Below, piece by piece: positions 44,450 through 53,790 of a stretch of 64,000 nucleotides of DNA. The stretch lies in assembly GCA_026391675.1 (NCBI GenBank), contig JAPLDQ010000036.1, forward strand, positions 36,522-100,521, given 5' to 3'. The notes under the pieces are model-generated. The model was not told the origin of the DNA, made no database searches, and worked only from the letters and a program-made list of their open reading frames with translations. Source of the DNA: Bacteroidota bacterium (lineage in GTDB: Bacteria > Bacteroidota > Bacteroidia > Bacteroidales > JACABE01). How positions within the stretch are numbered: the stretch's first letter is position 1; each line of letters begins with the position of its first letter. Both the position numbers and the translations under genes were made by a program.

Positions 44450-44457
44450 CAAAGGTA
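44450..44457 (-). promoter_or_regulatory. Bacteroidota -7 box for the second OmpH/Skp gene
   Basis: Minus-strand TACCTTTG, a full TAnnTTTG match 33 bases before the start at 44417. It gives this gene a possible promoter of its own inside the bamA-Skp cluster. Confidence 0.45.
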
Positions 44458-44512
44458 TAAAAATTAATAATTTAAAGAAATTTATCTATTCAAAAATGAT
44501 TAATTCTATTTA

Positions 44513-45145
44513 TTATTTAGGTTTCTGTACCGGGGTCCGAGGACTTGAATTTGGTTGTGCTGGTCTGGTATTCGTGTTCTGATTCTGATTAGTATTTGTA
44601 TTAGTGTTTGTATTAGTAACTTTAGGTGCTTTGTTAAGCTTATAGCCTAAATCATTTAATATATCATCGCTAATATCATATTTTGAATCAGCATACATAA
44701 TAGTTAAGCTGCCGGCTTTATCAAATACGAATATATAATTTTTTTCCTGTGCTCTTTTTTCAATGGCATTATATACTTTATCCTGTATTGGTTTAACTAA
44801 ATCCTGTCGTTTTTTATACAAATCACCATCCTTGCCAAATCTTTTTTTCTGCAGATCCTTGGCATCTTTCTCTGCTGCTATTATTTCGTTTTCGCGTTTT
44901 TTCTTTATTTCTTCAGGTAAGAGAACGGATTCTGCCTGAAATGATTTATATAGATTATCAATTTCCTTGAATTTTTGTTCAATTTCTTTCTGCCATTGTT
45001 TGGATAAACCATCAATTTCTGCTTGAGCATCTTTATATTCAGGAATATTATCCATTATATATTCTGAATCGATATAGGCGTATTTTTGAGAAAAACCAAA
45101 GCTGGTAATTAATAATAAACTTATACTTAAAACTAATTTTTTCAT
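44513..45145 (-). CDS. OmpH/Skp-family periplasmic chaperone (first copy)
   Basis: A 210-residue exported chaperone with a signal peptide (cleavage after FGFSQ). YAYIDSEYIMDNIPEYKDAQAEI opens the domain, a long charged coiled coil follows (about 35-125), then YIFVFDKAGSLTIMYADSKYDISDDIL. It differs from its neighbour by a disordered tail of about 35 residues with repeated Asn-Thr units (TNTNTNTNQNQNTNTRP) encoded by a short imperfect tandem repeat near 44560-44620, where length could vary by slippage. It sits right after bamA. Confidence 0.92.
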   Translation of the reverse strand: MKKLVLSISLLLITSFGFSQKYAYIDSEYIMDNIPEYKDAQAEIDGLSKQWQKEIEQKFKEIDNLYKSFQAESVLLPEEIKKKRENEIIAAEKDAKDLQKKRFGKDGDLYKKRQDLVKPIQDKVYNAIEKRAQEKNYIFVFDKAGSLTIMYADSKYDISDDILNDLGYKLNKAPKVTNTNTNTNTNQNQNTNTRPAQPNSSPRTPVQKPK

Positions 45146-45219
45146 GATATGTGAAATTTTATGATGTATGAACTAATTTTTTGCAAAAAATGTGCCAAAA
45201 ATTTGTAATTCAATTTATT

Positions 45220-47721
45220 TTAGTCAATGGATTGATTAATAGAGAAATGGAATTGTCCGCCGGCTGCATCCGGTAAACCGGGAACCTTATCAAAACCATA
45301 TCCCCAATCTAAACCAAGCATCCCAAACATGGGCAAGAAAATTCTGATTCCAAATCCTGCCGATTTATACATATTAAAGGGGTTAAATTGTTTAAATGCA
45401 GCCCAGGCATTTCCACCTTCAAGAAAAGTTAACCCATATATTGTTGCATTAGGGTTGAGTGAAAGCGGATAACGTAACTCTACAGTATATTTATCAAATA
45501 CATTTCCACCAATAGGATAACCTCTTCTGTCAAGTGGTGTTAAGGTATTGTTACCGTATCCTCTTAAAGCAACCAATTCTCTTCCGTCAACTGAATAACC
45601 AGAAAGTCCGTCACCGCCAAGGTAAAATCTTTCAAATGGAGGATAACCAACATCTTTATTATAATAGCCAACGAAACCAAATTTCGCTTTGGTATTTAAT
45701 ACCCATTTCCCTGTTAAATTAAAGAACCAGGATGCTTTAAATTTCCATTTATGATATTCTAAAAATTTATACCTTTCCTGATCGGTCTGATGTGCAAAAT
45801 CTCTGTTCTGAAACAATGAATAAGGCGGTGTTAACTGCATTGTAAGCGATATTTCGGAACCACTACGTGCATAAATTGGTGCATCAATAGAATTACGGGC
45901 TATCGTTAAGCTATAATTCAGATTATTAGCATAACCATCGCTAAAAGAAAATAATGAACCATAATTTTTCAACGTATAGTTTTGTAAACTGATAGCATGA
46001 TAAATGGTGAAAAAATCATCGGGCCATTTTACTCTTTTACCCAGTCCTAAGGTAAATCCATTAATGGAAAGAGAAGCATAACCGCTGTTATCAGAAGCTA
46101 ATCCGTTGGTTTGTTTTGAATGATATACCGATACACTGAATGCATTTGGTTTTTTGCCCCCTAACCATGGCTCGGTAAATGATGCGCTAACAGAGTAATA
46201 ATACTGTCCGTTGGTCTGTCCTCTTAAGCTGAGCTTTTGTCCGTCACCTGCAGGTAAAGGACGCCATGCCTTGCCATTAAATAAGTTTTTTGCTGAAAAG
46301 TTGTTAAACGACAGTCCAAGTGTTCCAACAACCATACCGCCTCCCCAACCTCCGGAGAGTTCAACCTGATCCGAAGAAGTTTCTTCAACCTGATATTCAA
46401 TATCAACAGTTCCGTTTTCAGGATTTGGAGTAGGAACCGGTTTTAAGGTTTCTGCATTGAAATAACGTAATTGAGCCAGTTCACGAGTGGTTCTGATAAT
46501 ATCAGCACGACTGAACATCTGACCGGGAATAGTCTTAATTTCCCTTATTATTACATGGTCATTTGTTTTGGTATTACCTTTAACTGTTACTTTATTGATA
46601 CGAGCCTGTTTCCCTTCGCGGATTCTTATTTCAATATCAATAGAATCGTTGTTTACCTGAACTTCTACAGGAATTGCCTGAAAGAAAAGGTATCCGTCAT
46701 CCATATATAAAGAACTGATATCATATCCGCTGGGATTAAAAGATAAATTCTTGGTTAATGTGGTTTGATTGTAAATATCACCTTTACGGATTTTTAATAT
46801 ATCACCCAATTGCTTTGATGTATATTTGGTGTTTCCAACAAATGAAATATTATTAAAATAATATTTTTTTCCTTCATATACCCATACATCAACATTAATA
46901 AGCTTATTATTTATCCTGGAAACAGAATCTTTAACAATTTTAGCATCACGATAACCTAATTCGTTATATTTTTCGATTACTTTTTCTAAATCGGCTTTAT
47001 AATCTTCTTCTATGAATTTGGATGATTTAAAGATATGAAAGATTCTTTTTTGTTTGGTCTCTTTCATAGCCCGTCTAATCTTACCATCGCTTATATTTTG
47101 ATTATCATGAATATTGATATCGGCTATTTTTACTCTTTTATTCTTTTGAATGCTGATATAAAGCATCACGCTATTGCTGATAGCAGTATCCGGAATTTGT
47201 TTTATATCTGCAGTTGCGTTTAAATATCCTTTTTTATCAAAATATTTAACTATTGCGTTTTTTGTCCGTGTTACTACATTTTCTGTAACTACATCACCGC
47301 TTGACAGTTTGATTTCCTCTCTTATTTTATCTGCTTCACCTTTTCTGACACCGATAAATTTAAATTTTGATAGTCGTGGTCTTTCCTGTAAAAAAATATC
47401 CAGAAAAATTGTATGTCCCTGAATTTTAGTTGCTGTAATTTTAATATTTTCAAATAAGCCCTGTTCCCAGAGTTTATCAATAGCTCCGGAAATTTTGTCT
47501 CCCGGTATAGTAATTTTATCACCAACAGCAAGACCGGAAATCATAATTAACATGTTGTTATCTAAAAACTGAACCCCTGTTACAGTTATGCCTCCAATTT
47601 CATATTCTTTAGGCGTATTATAGTCTATATCGGAAAGATCGCTGCCTAATGATACCTGAGCATTGCTAAAGGAAGTAAAGAAAATACAAAATAATAGAAG
47701 TAAAAAAAATCTGAATTTCAT
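45220..47721 (-). CDS. bamA: Outer membrane protein assembly factor BamA
   Basis: The 833-residue core of the outer-membrane beta-barrel assembly machine. A signal peptide (cleavage after FSNAQ) precedes five POTRA domains (about residues 40-440, e.g. YEIGGITVTGVQFLDNNMLIMISGL, INKVTVKGNTKTNDHVIIREI) and a 16-stranded barrel. Barrel landmarks include the WGGGMVVGTLGLSFNNFS start, GGDGLSGYSVDGRE with the nearby RGYGNNTL, and VELRYPLSLNPNATIYGLTFLEGGNAW. It begins 3 bases before the stop of uppS, so the two are tightly linked, and two Skp chaperones follow. Confidence 0.96.
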   Translation of the reverse strand: MKFRFFLLLLFCIFFTSFSNAQVSLGSDLSDIDYNTPKEYEIGGITVTGVQFLDNNMLIMISGLAVGDKITIPGDKISGAIDKLWEQGLFENIKITATKIQGHTIFLDIFLQERPRLSKFKFIGVRKGEADKIREEIKLSSGDVVTENVVTRTKNAIVKYFDKKGYLNATADIKQIPDTAISNSVMLYISIQKNKRVKIADINIHDNQNISDGKIRRAMKETKQKRIFHIFKSSKFIEEDYKADLEKVIEKYNELGYRDAKIVKDSVSRINNKLINVDVWVYEGKKYYFNNISFVGNTKYTSKQLGDILKIRKGDIYNQTTLTKNLSFNPSGYDISSLYMDDGYLFFQAIPVEVQVNNDSIDIEIRIREGKQARINKVTVKGNTKTNDHVIIREIKTIPGQMFSRADIIRTTRELAQLRYFNAETLKPVPTPNPENGTVDIEYQVEETSSDQVELSGGWGGGMVVGTLGLSFNNFSAKNLFNGKAWRPLPAGDGQKLSLRGQTNGQYYYSVSASFTEPWLGGKKPNAFSVSVYHSKQTNGLASDNSGYASLSINGFTLGLGKRVKWPDDFFTIYHAISLQNYTLKNYGSLFSFSDGYANNLNYSLTIARNSIDAPIYARSGSEISLTMQLTPPYSLFQNRDFAHQTDQERYKFLEYHKWKFKASWFFNLTGKWVLNTKAKFGFVGYYNKDVGYPPFERFYLGGDGLSGYSVDGRELVALRGYGNNTLTPLDRRGYPIGGNVFDKYTVELRYPLSLNPNATIYGLTFLEGGNAWAAFKQFNPFNMYKSAGFGIRIFLPMFGMLGLDWGYGFDKVPGLPDAAGGQFHFSINQSID

Positions 47722-47724
47722 CCG

Positions 47725-48477
47725 TTAAAAGTTTAATAGTTGTTCACTTGTCATGCCGAATCGTCTTTCTCTGTTTTGATAGTCTAAAATAGCTTCATAT
47801 AAGTTTTCTTTGCGAAAGTCGGGCCATAAAACAGGAGTAAAATAGAGCTCTGTATAAGCAATTTGCCATAATAAAAAATTACTAACCCTGAATTCACCAC
47901 TTGTTCTTATTAAAAGTTCAGGGTCAGGATATGCAGCAGTATTAAGAAAGGAAGTAATGGTATCCTGATTAATTTCTTCTGCTTTTAATTCATTATTTTT
48001 TATTTTAACGGCAATTTGTTGAACAGCATTTGTAATTTCCCATTTTGAGCTATAGCTTAATGCAAGTATCAATGTCATTCTTGAGTTGGAAGAAGTATTT
48101 TCGATTGCTTTTTGAAGTTCATTATATGTTTGTTGTTCCAGGCTTTGTAAATCGCCTATTGCTTGTAACTTTATATTGTTTTCGTTAAGTGTTTTGGTTT
48201 CATGGTTAATGGTTCTAACCAAAAGACTCATTAAAGCATCTACTTCTGATTTTGGGCGGTTCCAGTTTTCAGAAGAGAAAGCATAAAGCGTAAGGTATTT
48301 GATGCCTATTTCAACAGCGGCTTCAACGGTATCTTTTACAGATATCACGCCACTTTCGTGACCAAAAGTACGGTCATGCTGGCGTTGTTTAGCCCATCTG
48401 CCATTACCATCCATTATAATGGCAATATGATTAGGTATTTTATTTTTATCTAATTTATCTTTCAAATTCATAATCAT
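47725..48477 (-). CDS. uppS: Undecaprenyl-diphosphate synthase (isoprenyl transferase)
   Basis: A 250-residue cis-prenyl transferase that makes the C55 carrier for peptidoglycan and LPS. The motifs are HIAIIMDGNGRWAKQR with catalytic D23, LTLYAFSSENWNRP, and near the end LLIRTSGEFRVSNFLLWQIAYTELYF, where Arg and Ser residues bind the pyrophosphate. It has no signal and is cytoplasmic or peripheral. An alternative start is the ATG at 48471. It shares an operon with bamA (3-base gap). Confidence 0.96.
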   Translation of the reverse strand: MIMNLKDKLDKNKIPNHIAIIMDGNGRWAKQRQHDRTFGHESGVISVKDTVEAAVEIGIKYLTLYAFSSENWNRPKSEVDALMSLLVRTINHETKTLNENNIKLQAIGDLQSLEQQTYNELQKAIENTSSNSRMTLILALSYSSKWEITNAVQQIAVKIKNNELKAEEINQDTITSFLNTAAYPDPELLIRTSGEFRVSNFLLWQIAYTELYFTPVLWPDFRKENLYEAILDYQNRERRFGMTSEQLLNF

Positions 48478-48509
48478 ATATTCAACTAAGAATACTTGAT
48501 TTTATTATT

Positions 48510-49376
48510 TTAGTAGTAAATATTTTCTTTGTAATTAAAACCTTTATCAAAACAACTTGGTTTGGTTTTTGCACCTAATTTAAAAGTGATAGTAAATCCT
48601 GCAAATGAGTACCAGTCATTGTTTTCGGAATTACCTCTTTGTGTGTTTTCTAAATGGGCCGGATATGCATATCCTGTTTGAGGATTAATCAGTACGGTTG
48701 TTTTATCGGCTAAAAATGCTGCAATCTTACCTTTTTCGGCAGCCAAAACAATATTGTCAACATAAGTTGTACTTACGTCATCAATATAATCAGTAAATGT
48801 TTTTCGCATTCCCCATTCCAATCCAATGCAAATTGTTTTTGAGATACTTAATTTTAACCCGACGCCGAAAGGAACTGCCATTTGTGTGAGGCTATAAGGT
48901 TTTCTGGTAGGATAACTTATTGTTCCCTGTCCTTCTGTTCCCAATGGTTGTAAGTCCTGCCATTTCCCATCAATATCTTTTGCCTGAGGGTTGAAAAAGA
49001 ATACCCCTACTCCTCCGAATATGTAAGGTGTAAACCGATGTGCTTTACTACCGGTAAAGTATTCAAAGAAATTCAGTTCAATTTGTGTTGAAAATTCAAA
49101 AACATTGGTTCTGAAACTTAAATTTCTGGGATTGCTATAATCTGCATCATCACCTTCAAGAATTCCATAAATCGCATTTACTCTGAATGCCCAGTGTGGA
49201 TTTAAATTATAACGGTAAATTAAACCGGCAGCTAAATTAGGGCTACCGAATTGGTTGGAAGGATTAAGATCTCCTAAATAGTAGGATGTTCCAGCGAAAC
49301 CTCCAAGTTCAGATCTTTGAGCATAACTACCTAATGAAATTAGTATTCCACAAATGATGATGATAATTTTTTTCAT
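48510..49376 (-). CDS. DUF6089 family outer-membrane-like protein
   Basis: A 288-residue protein with a signal peptide (cleavage after GSYAQ) and a small beta-barrel pattern. RSELGGFAGTSYYLGDLNPSNQFGSPNLAAGLIYRYNLNPHWAFR is the DUF6089 signature, followed by FGGVGVFFFNPQAKDIDGKW and GLEWGMRKTFTDYIDDVSTTYVD. Function is unknown, but its place between nadK and uppS-bamA is conserved in the phylum and suggests envelope involvement. It lies 32 bases upstream of uppS, behind its own promoter box. Confidence 0.85.
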   Translation of the reverse strand: MKKIIIIICGILISLGSYAQRSELGGFAGTSYYLGDLNPSNQFGSPNLAAGLIYRYNLNPHWAFRVNAIYGILEGDDADYSNPRNLSFRTNVFEFSTQIELNFFEYFTGSKAHRFTPYIFGGVGVFFFNPQAKDIDGKWQDLQPLGTEGQGTISYPTRKPYSLTQMAVPFGVGLKLSISKTICIGLEWGMRKTFTDYIDDVSTTYVDNIVLAAEKGKIAAFLADKTTVLINPQTGYAYPAHLENTQRGNSENNDWYSFAGFTITFKLGAKTKPSCFDKGFNYKENIYY

Positions 49377-49465
49377 TTCTTTTTACATTTTTTAATTGAA
49401 AAAGGCTGTGAAACAGTAATTTAAAAAATTATCTCTGTTTCAAAATTGGTTTTATCACAAGTCAG

Positions 49466-49473
49466 CAAAAGTA
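49466..49473 (-). promoter_or_regulatory. Bacteroidota -7 box for the DUF6089-uppS-bamA operon
   Basis: Minus-strand TACTTTTG, a full TAnnTTTG match about 90 bases before the DUF6089 start. The remaining 264-base gap to nadK is AT-rich and holds no gene. Confidence 0.45.
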
Positions 49474-49639
49474 AGTTTTTTTTCAGTTTAAAACAATATT
49501 ATTGAATGAATTAATCATAAAGCATTGAGTATTTAACATTTATTATGTATTATTACTTTTAGATTTTTGTTGAAAAAGTATACTTTTTTTATTAAAAATT
49601 CAATAAATTAAGACATTACAAGCATTAACGCAAAAAAAA

Positions 49640-50518
49640 CTAATTTCTTGCATCGCTTCCCCATAATAGTTTTTGCTGAATAGTGGAGAAAAAACTCTGA
49701 TTGTTCATTTTCACCAGATTGATGTGGAATTTTTCCTTTTTAACAATTAATTCAGTGGAAGCCGGTATACTGATATTACGCGAGTCAAGACTGACAAAAT
49801 AATCGCTTTCGCGGGATTCAACATTAATTTTAATTATACTGTTATCAGGAATAACAATAGGACGAACGGTAAGATTATGGGTTGAAATAGGTGTAATGAT
49901 AAAATTTTCAGAATCAGGTGTAATAATAGGACCACCACAGCTTAATGAATAGGCTGTTGAACCTGTAGGTGTCGCTATTATTAAACCATCTGCCCAATAT
50001 GCATTTAAAAATTCATTGTTTACAAATACTTTGATGGTAAGCATAGAATTTGGATTTTGCTTATAAACAGTCATTTCATTTAAAGCATAATTGAGTTCTC
50101 CAAATAAATTATTGCTGGTTTCAACTTTAACCAATGTACGTTTGTCTAAACTGTAATTTCCTTCGAGTATGGCATTAATGGCAGGAATAATCATGTCTTT
50201 ATGGATACTTGCCAAAAAACCAAGCCTGCCCAGGTTAAGACCCAAAATGGGAACACCTGAATCACGTACCAGCGTTATGGTATCAAGTATAGTGCCATCA
50301 CCGCCTACAGATAACAGGAAATCAACCTGATGCTGTATTTCCTTATAGGTTGAAAATACAGCTATTTTATTATTTAATGCTATCTGTTTTTCAATATTTT
50401 TAAAAAATGCATCATAAATAATGAGGGAAATACCTGCGTTTTCCAATTTATCCAACAATAATTTCATATATTCTATACCATCATTGTTGATACTTTTCCC
50501 AAATAACGCTATTTTCAT
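49640..50518 (-). CDS. nadK: NAD kinase
   Basis: A 292-residue cytoplasmic kinase phosphorylating NAD to NADP. GGDGT at residues 72-76 holds the catalytic Asp; LGLNLGRLGFLAS follows. The C-terminal beta-sandwich has NEMTVYKQ, WADGLIIATPTGSTAYSLSCGGPIITP and SLDSRNISI. Length is normal. It is followed downstream by the DUF6089 gene (264-base gap) and preceded by a POTRA-barrel gene (155-base gap). Confidence 0.96.
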   Translation of the reverse strand: MKIALFGKSINNDGIEYMKLLLDKLENAGISLIIYDAFFKNIEKQIALNNKIAVFSTYKEIQHQVDFLLSVGGDGTILDTITLVRDSGVPILGLNLGRLGFLASIHKDMIIPAINAILEGNYSLDKRTLVKVETSNNLFGELNYALNEMTVYKQNPNSMLTIKVFVNNEFLNAYWADGLIIATPTGSTAYSLSCGGPIITPDSENFIITPISTHNLTVRPIVIPDNSIIKINVESRESDYFVSLDSRNISIPASTELIVKKEKFHINLVKMNNQSFFSTIQQKLLWGSDARN

Positions 50519-50557
50519 ATGTTATTATTTTTATTTTTTAAATTGTCACATAGCTTG

Positions 50558-50573
50558 TCCCGATTTATCGGGA
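50558..50573. repeat. Short TCCCGAT palindrome
   Basis: TCCCGAT and ATCGGGA arms around TT form a 16-base palindrome between nadK and the POTRA-barrel gene. It lacks a T-run, so it is more like an intergenic repeat than a terminator, though it could stabilise the end of the upstream message. Confidence 0.6.
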
Positions 50574-50672
50574 GAATACGCCATATAACATCATTCTCGG
50601 TTTCTATGAATATCATTCTTATGGCTATTTCATATTATCAGTAATATATTGTAAATTTTAAAATTGTCTAGT

Positions 50673-52058
50673 TTAAATAGATGTCATAAAACTAATAAAA
50701 ATTCCACTTTCCCCTTTTTTATTTATCGAATATTCAAGTCTTAATACTTTATCGTAATACGTTACAAAATCAAGACCAAGACCAGTTCCGATAAGCAAGC
50801 TGTTGGTTAATGAATTATAAACATCATTATTTTTATTATAAACATAAGCTGCATCAGCAAACAAATTTACATAAAATGCATAGGGAATGGTGTTAAATTT
50901 TTCGGTTTTGATTATATTTATTTTCGAAACCCTTTGTGGAATTATGTTATATTTCAGATTGGTTTTCAACAATCCGAAACCTTGTCCGCTGATGACATAA
51001 TATTCATATCCTCTCACATAATCGCGGCCAAAGCCAAGACCGTTCTGTATGTAATAAGGATAGTCTGGTGTTACACAGGCTGTAAATCCAATGGCTTCAT
51101 AAAAGTGTTCCGTCGATTTCCAGAATTTACGAAAAGTGGATTTTAAACTAAAAAAATCTGTTGTTTCATCCTTTAATAACATAAATCCTGATTTGCTGAT
51201 TTCTATATCAAAATAATGCCCCTGTAGAGGATAAGGTTTGTAATCGCGGTAATCGTTTTTGAATTGATAGTAAAAAGAGAGATAACGCTCATTTAGCGTA
51301 TTATTTGTTGAATATCCGGTATTTAATTTTATCAGGGTATCGGCAAAACTAAAACTATTGTATGCAAACTGCAACAGGTGTGAATTATGGATATTCCGCC
51401 TGTAGGTAATTCCTGCATTATAACTATAATTTTGTTTAGCATAATTTTTATTGTCCTTATAAAACTCAATTTTATTATTAATAGTGTTAACGGCAACTTC
51501 ATGGTTTCTTATATAATCTGTCCGAAAAACAAGGCCGAGTGTTTGTTTCTTATTAATATAAGGAATCTGGTATGCTATCCCATATTTTTCGTCATAACCC
51601 AGGCTAAATATAAATTCCAGTTTTTCGTTTCTCCCTCTGAAATTATATACTGTAAGATCTACACCATAATTTACCCTTCGGAAATCTTTACTTTGCCACC
51701 AGGTATTAAAATTACGGTCGGCTATGTCAAATTGCGGAATAGGCCAGATATACCAGCGTTCGGTAACTTTAATATTTACAATTGCTATGGAATCATGAAC
51801 TTCCGGGCTAATGGTTACAAAATTAAAAACCGAAATATTCATCAGATTCTCAGCACTTTTTTTAATAATATTATCTAAGTCTGCCAAAGCAATGCTATCA
51901 CCTGTTTTAAAAAGCAATTCCCTTAAAATAATATTGTCTTTAGTGATTTTATTACCGGATATACTGATTTTACTAATCAGCATTAAACTGTCTGAATTTG
52001 AATATCCATTACAAGCTAATGAGGTAACAAAAGAAACAATGAATAAAAATTTACGCAT
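50673..52058 (-). CDS. POTRA-barrel outer membrane protein (BamA/TamA-like paralogue)
   Basis: A 461-residue protein with a signal peptide (about residues 1-20), then one POTRA-like unit (KISISGNKITKDNIILRELLFKTGDSIALADLDNIIKKS) and an adjacent strand-rich unit (FNFVTISPEVHDSIAIVNIKVTERWYIWPIPQFDI). A barrel follows (about 130-461) with the conserved GLGFGRDYVRGYEYYV loop, like the RGY loop of Omp85 proteins, and ends in FISFMTSI. Its single POTRA region makes it distinct from bamA. It begins 14 bases after the CBS-domain gene. Substrate unknown. Confidence 0.86.
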   Translation of the reverse strand: MRKFLFIVSFVTSLACNGYSNSDSLMLISKISISGNKITKDNIILRELLFKTGDSIALADLDNIIKKSAENLMNISVFNFVTISPEVHDSIAIVNIKVTERWYIWPIPQFDIADRNFNTWWQSKDFRRVNYGVDLTVYNFRGRNEKLEFIFSLGYDEKYGIAYQIPYINKKQTLGLVFRTDYIRNHEVAVNTINNKIEFYKDNKNYAKQNYSYNAGITYRRNIHNSHLLQFAYNSFSFADTLIKLNTGYSTNNTLNERYLSFYYQFKNDYRDYKPYPLQGHYFDIEISKSGFMLLKDETTDFFSLKSTFRKFWKSTEHFYEAIGFTACVTPDYPYYIQNGLGFGRDYVRGYEYYVISGQGFGLLKTNLKYNIIPQRVSKINIIKTEKFNTIPYAFYVNLFADAAYVYNKNNDVYNSLTNSLLIGTGLGLDFVTYYDKVLRLEYSINKKGESGIFISFMTSI

Positions 52059-52072
52059 TTAATAGTTCTTTA

Positions 52073-52735
52073 CTAAATACTAAGGTATTTCATAAGGGCA
52101 TCATATCTGTCCTGAAGGTCATCATTGATTTCCTGTTCGGCAAATATTGTTCTTACACTGTAATTGTAACGGTTAAACGTTTGCAGCAAAGGGGAAATAT
52201 CCATTCTGTTCAATTTAATGTATACTTCCATCAGAGAAGTCTCTTGTTTTGAAGTAATGTAAAGACTGAGTATTTTTGTGTCGTTGGATTCCACAATCTG
52301 GGCTATTTCTGATAATGAATAATCTTTGGCATTGATATCGAGCACAATGATAGCTCCGGGAGCTTCAATAGCGGTGGTTTCAGCTAATTTTTCCACCAGT
52401 TTACGCAAGCTTATTACACCAAGATAGTTGTTTTTATTATCAAGTACAGGAATGAGCGATAATTTTAAAGAAGCAGCCAGTTTGAAAACCTCAAATATAT
52501 GCTGATTTTCGTTAACAAAAGGATTGTTTAATGATAACTGGTGGTTACCCAATGGTTCGTCAAAAATATTTGAAGTATAAATATCTTCTTCAGAAATAAG
52601 GCCTAAAAAGCTATCATTATTAGCAATAGGAAAATGATTTACCTTATATTCATCCATCCAGGTAAGCGCCAGTGTACCTGTATCTGATGTTTTGGCAGGT
52701 ATTATAGTATCGTCTATCAGGTCTTTGGCAAGCAT
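52073..52735 (-). CDS. CBS-domain protein
   Basis: A 220-residue cytoplasmic protein with two CBS domains (about residues 1-60 and 65-130) of the kind that bind adenosyl nucleotides as energy sensors, followed by a C-terminal ACT-like beta-alpha region (PGAIIVLDINAKDYSLSEIAQIVESND). It is first in the transcript with the POTRA-barrel gene, near nadK as in many Bacteroidota. A TACTTTTG box precedes it. Its effector is not known. Confidence 0.85.
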   Translation of the reverse strand: MLAKDLIDDTIIPAKTSDTGTLALTWMDEYKVNHFPIANNDSFLGLISEEDIYTSNIFDEPLGNHQLSLNNPFVNENQHIFEVFKLAASLKLSLIPVLDNKNNYLGVISLRKLVEKLAETTAIEAPGAIIVLDINAKDYSLSEIAQIVESNDTKILSLYITSKQETSLMEVYIKLNRMDISPLLQTFNRYNYSVRTIFAEQEINDDLQDRYDALMKYLSI

Positions 52736-52805
52736 AGCGTAGTTTATAAAGTTAGAAAGTATGTAAAGTTTATAAAGATATTAATTTTTTTATTCGTTCT
52801 ATCAG

Positions 52806-52813
52806 CAAAAGTA
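52806..52813 (-). promoter_or_regulatory. Bacteroidota -7 box for the CBS/POTRA genes
   Basis: Minus-strand TACTTTTG, a full TAnnTTTG match about 70 bases before the CBS gene, in the divergent region shared with the gene at 52937. Confidence 0.45.
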
Positions 52814-52902
52814 ATGAAAAAACATTTTTAAAGTAAAAAAGTTGAATGAATTGTGAATTTTACTTTCTTACTATTTTTATTCCTTTTTCCAAAAAAATCA
52901 TG

Positions 52903-52910
52903 TAGGTTTG
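52903..52910 (+). promoter_or_regulatory. Bacteroidota -7 box for the small membrane protein
   Basis: TAGGTTTG matches TAnnTTTG, 27 bases before the ATG at 52937. Confidence 0.5.
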
Positions 52911-52936
52911 CAAAATAAAATTATTATAAATAACGT

Positions 52937-53479
52937 ATGGATTATATGAACAGTATCCTGGAAATATTAAAATATATTTTACCTTCAATCGTCGTTTTTT
53001 TAACAGCTTATTATTTATTAAAGCAATTTCTGGAAAGTGAACACAAAAAGCGAATGCTTGAATTGAAAATGAAAAGTCAGAGCAACAATCAGGGCTTTAT
53101 TACACCGATTCGCCTGCAGGCTTATGAAAGAATTGTTCTTTTTATGGAACGCATCTCGCCGGGTAGTTTGATTCTCAGGGTTAGTGAACCTAATATGAAT
53201 GCCATACAGATGCAAACTGCACTGATTAAGGATATTAGAGATGAATACGAACATAATTTATCCCAGCAAATTTATATATCTCAACGTTCGTGGGAGTTGG
53301 TTAAGAATGCCAAGGATGAAATGATTCAATTAATCAGTAATGCAGCCGTTAAGGTAGATAAGAATGCCAATTGTACAGAATTAGCAAAAGAAATTTTTGG
53401 ATTAATTTCCAATTTAGAAAAACTTCCTGTTGATTTTGCAATTGATTATGTTAAAACTGAAATTCAGACACAGTTTTAA
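52937..53479 (+). CDS. Single-pass membrane protein, unknown family
   Basis: A 180-residue protein with one N-terminal membrane helix (about residues 10-28, YILPSIVVFLTAYYLL), a charged helix with Lys/Glu-rich stretch (FLESEHKKRMLELKMKSQSN), and a helical domain with RLQAYERIVLFMERISPGSLILRV and ISQRSWELVKNAKDEMIQLISNAA. Uncharacterised Bacteroidota proteins (DUF7935-like) share this design. The stop overlaps that of the convergent gene by 3 bases. Function unknown. Confidence 0.82.
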   Translation: MDYMNSILEILKYILPSIVVFLTAYYLLKQFLESEHKKRMLELKMKSQSNNQGFITPIRLQAYERIVLFMERISPGSLILRVSEPNMNAIQMQTALIKDIRDEYEHNLSQQIYISQRSWELVKNAKDEMIQLISNAAVKVDKNANCTELAKEIFGLISNLEKLPVDFAIDYVKTEIQTQF

Positions 53480-53772
53480 CGCAAATTAAATTCTTTTAAA
53501 ACACTCACTCTTTTCAAAATAGATTTCTGATGCTGCTCTTCAGAAATATCTGGATCTTTTGTGTTATAATATAAATCGCACGGTAAATCTTTACATTTAC
53601 CACAATTGCTGATATTTTTATTGTTAACGGAACAATCGTACATAGGACAAATTCCGTTTCCGGTAAAATCAGCAGACCAGAAAACTTTACCTTTTAAATT
53701 TTTACAACCTTCACAACCACTTTTGTAAAAAGGGCAATTATCGCAATTAATACCGCAAGGAGAAACTAACAT
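53476..53772 (-). CDS. DUF3795 family cysteine-rich protein
   Basis: A 98-residue protein of the DUF3795 family with about 12 cysteines: CGINCDNCPFYKSGCEGC near the start, then CPMYDC and CGKCKDLPCDLY. The spacing suggests zinc or iron-sulfur binding. It is soluble and cytoplasmic. It follows the 2-hydroxyacid dehydrogenase by 18 bases, in the same transcript. The stop codon overlaps that of the convergent gene at 52937-53479. Confidence 0.88.
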   Translation of the reverse strand: MLVSPCGINCDNCPFYKSGCEGCKNLKGKVFWSADFTGNGICPMYDCSVNNKNISNCGKCKDLPCDLYYNTKDPDISEEQHQKSILKRVSVLKEFNLR

Positions 53773-53790
53773 AATATATTGAGATTTAAG

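Noticed and set aside
51387..51878. 163-codon plus-strand open frame opposite the POTRA-barrel gene
   Set aside because: It lies fully antisense to a gene with a clear signal peptide and Omp85-like motifs; no domain or ribosome site is visible.
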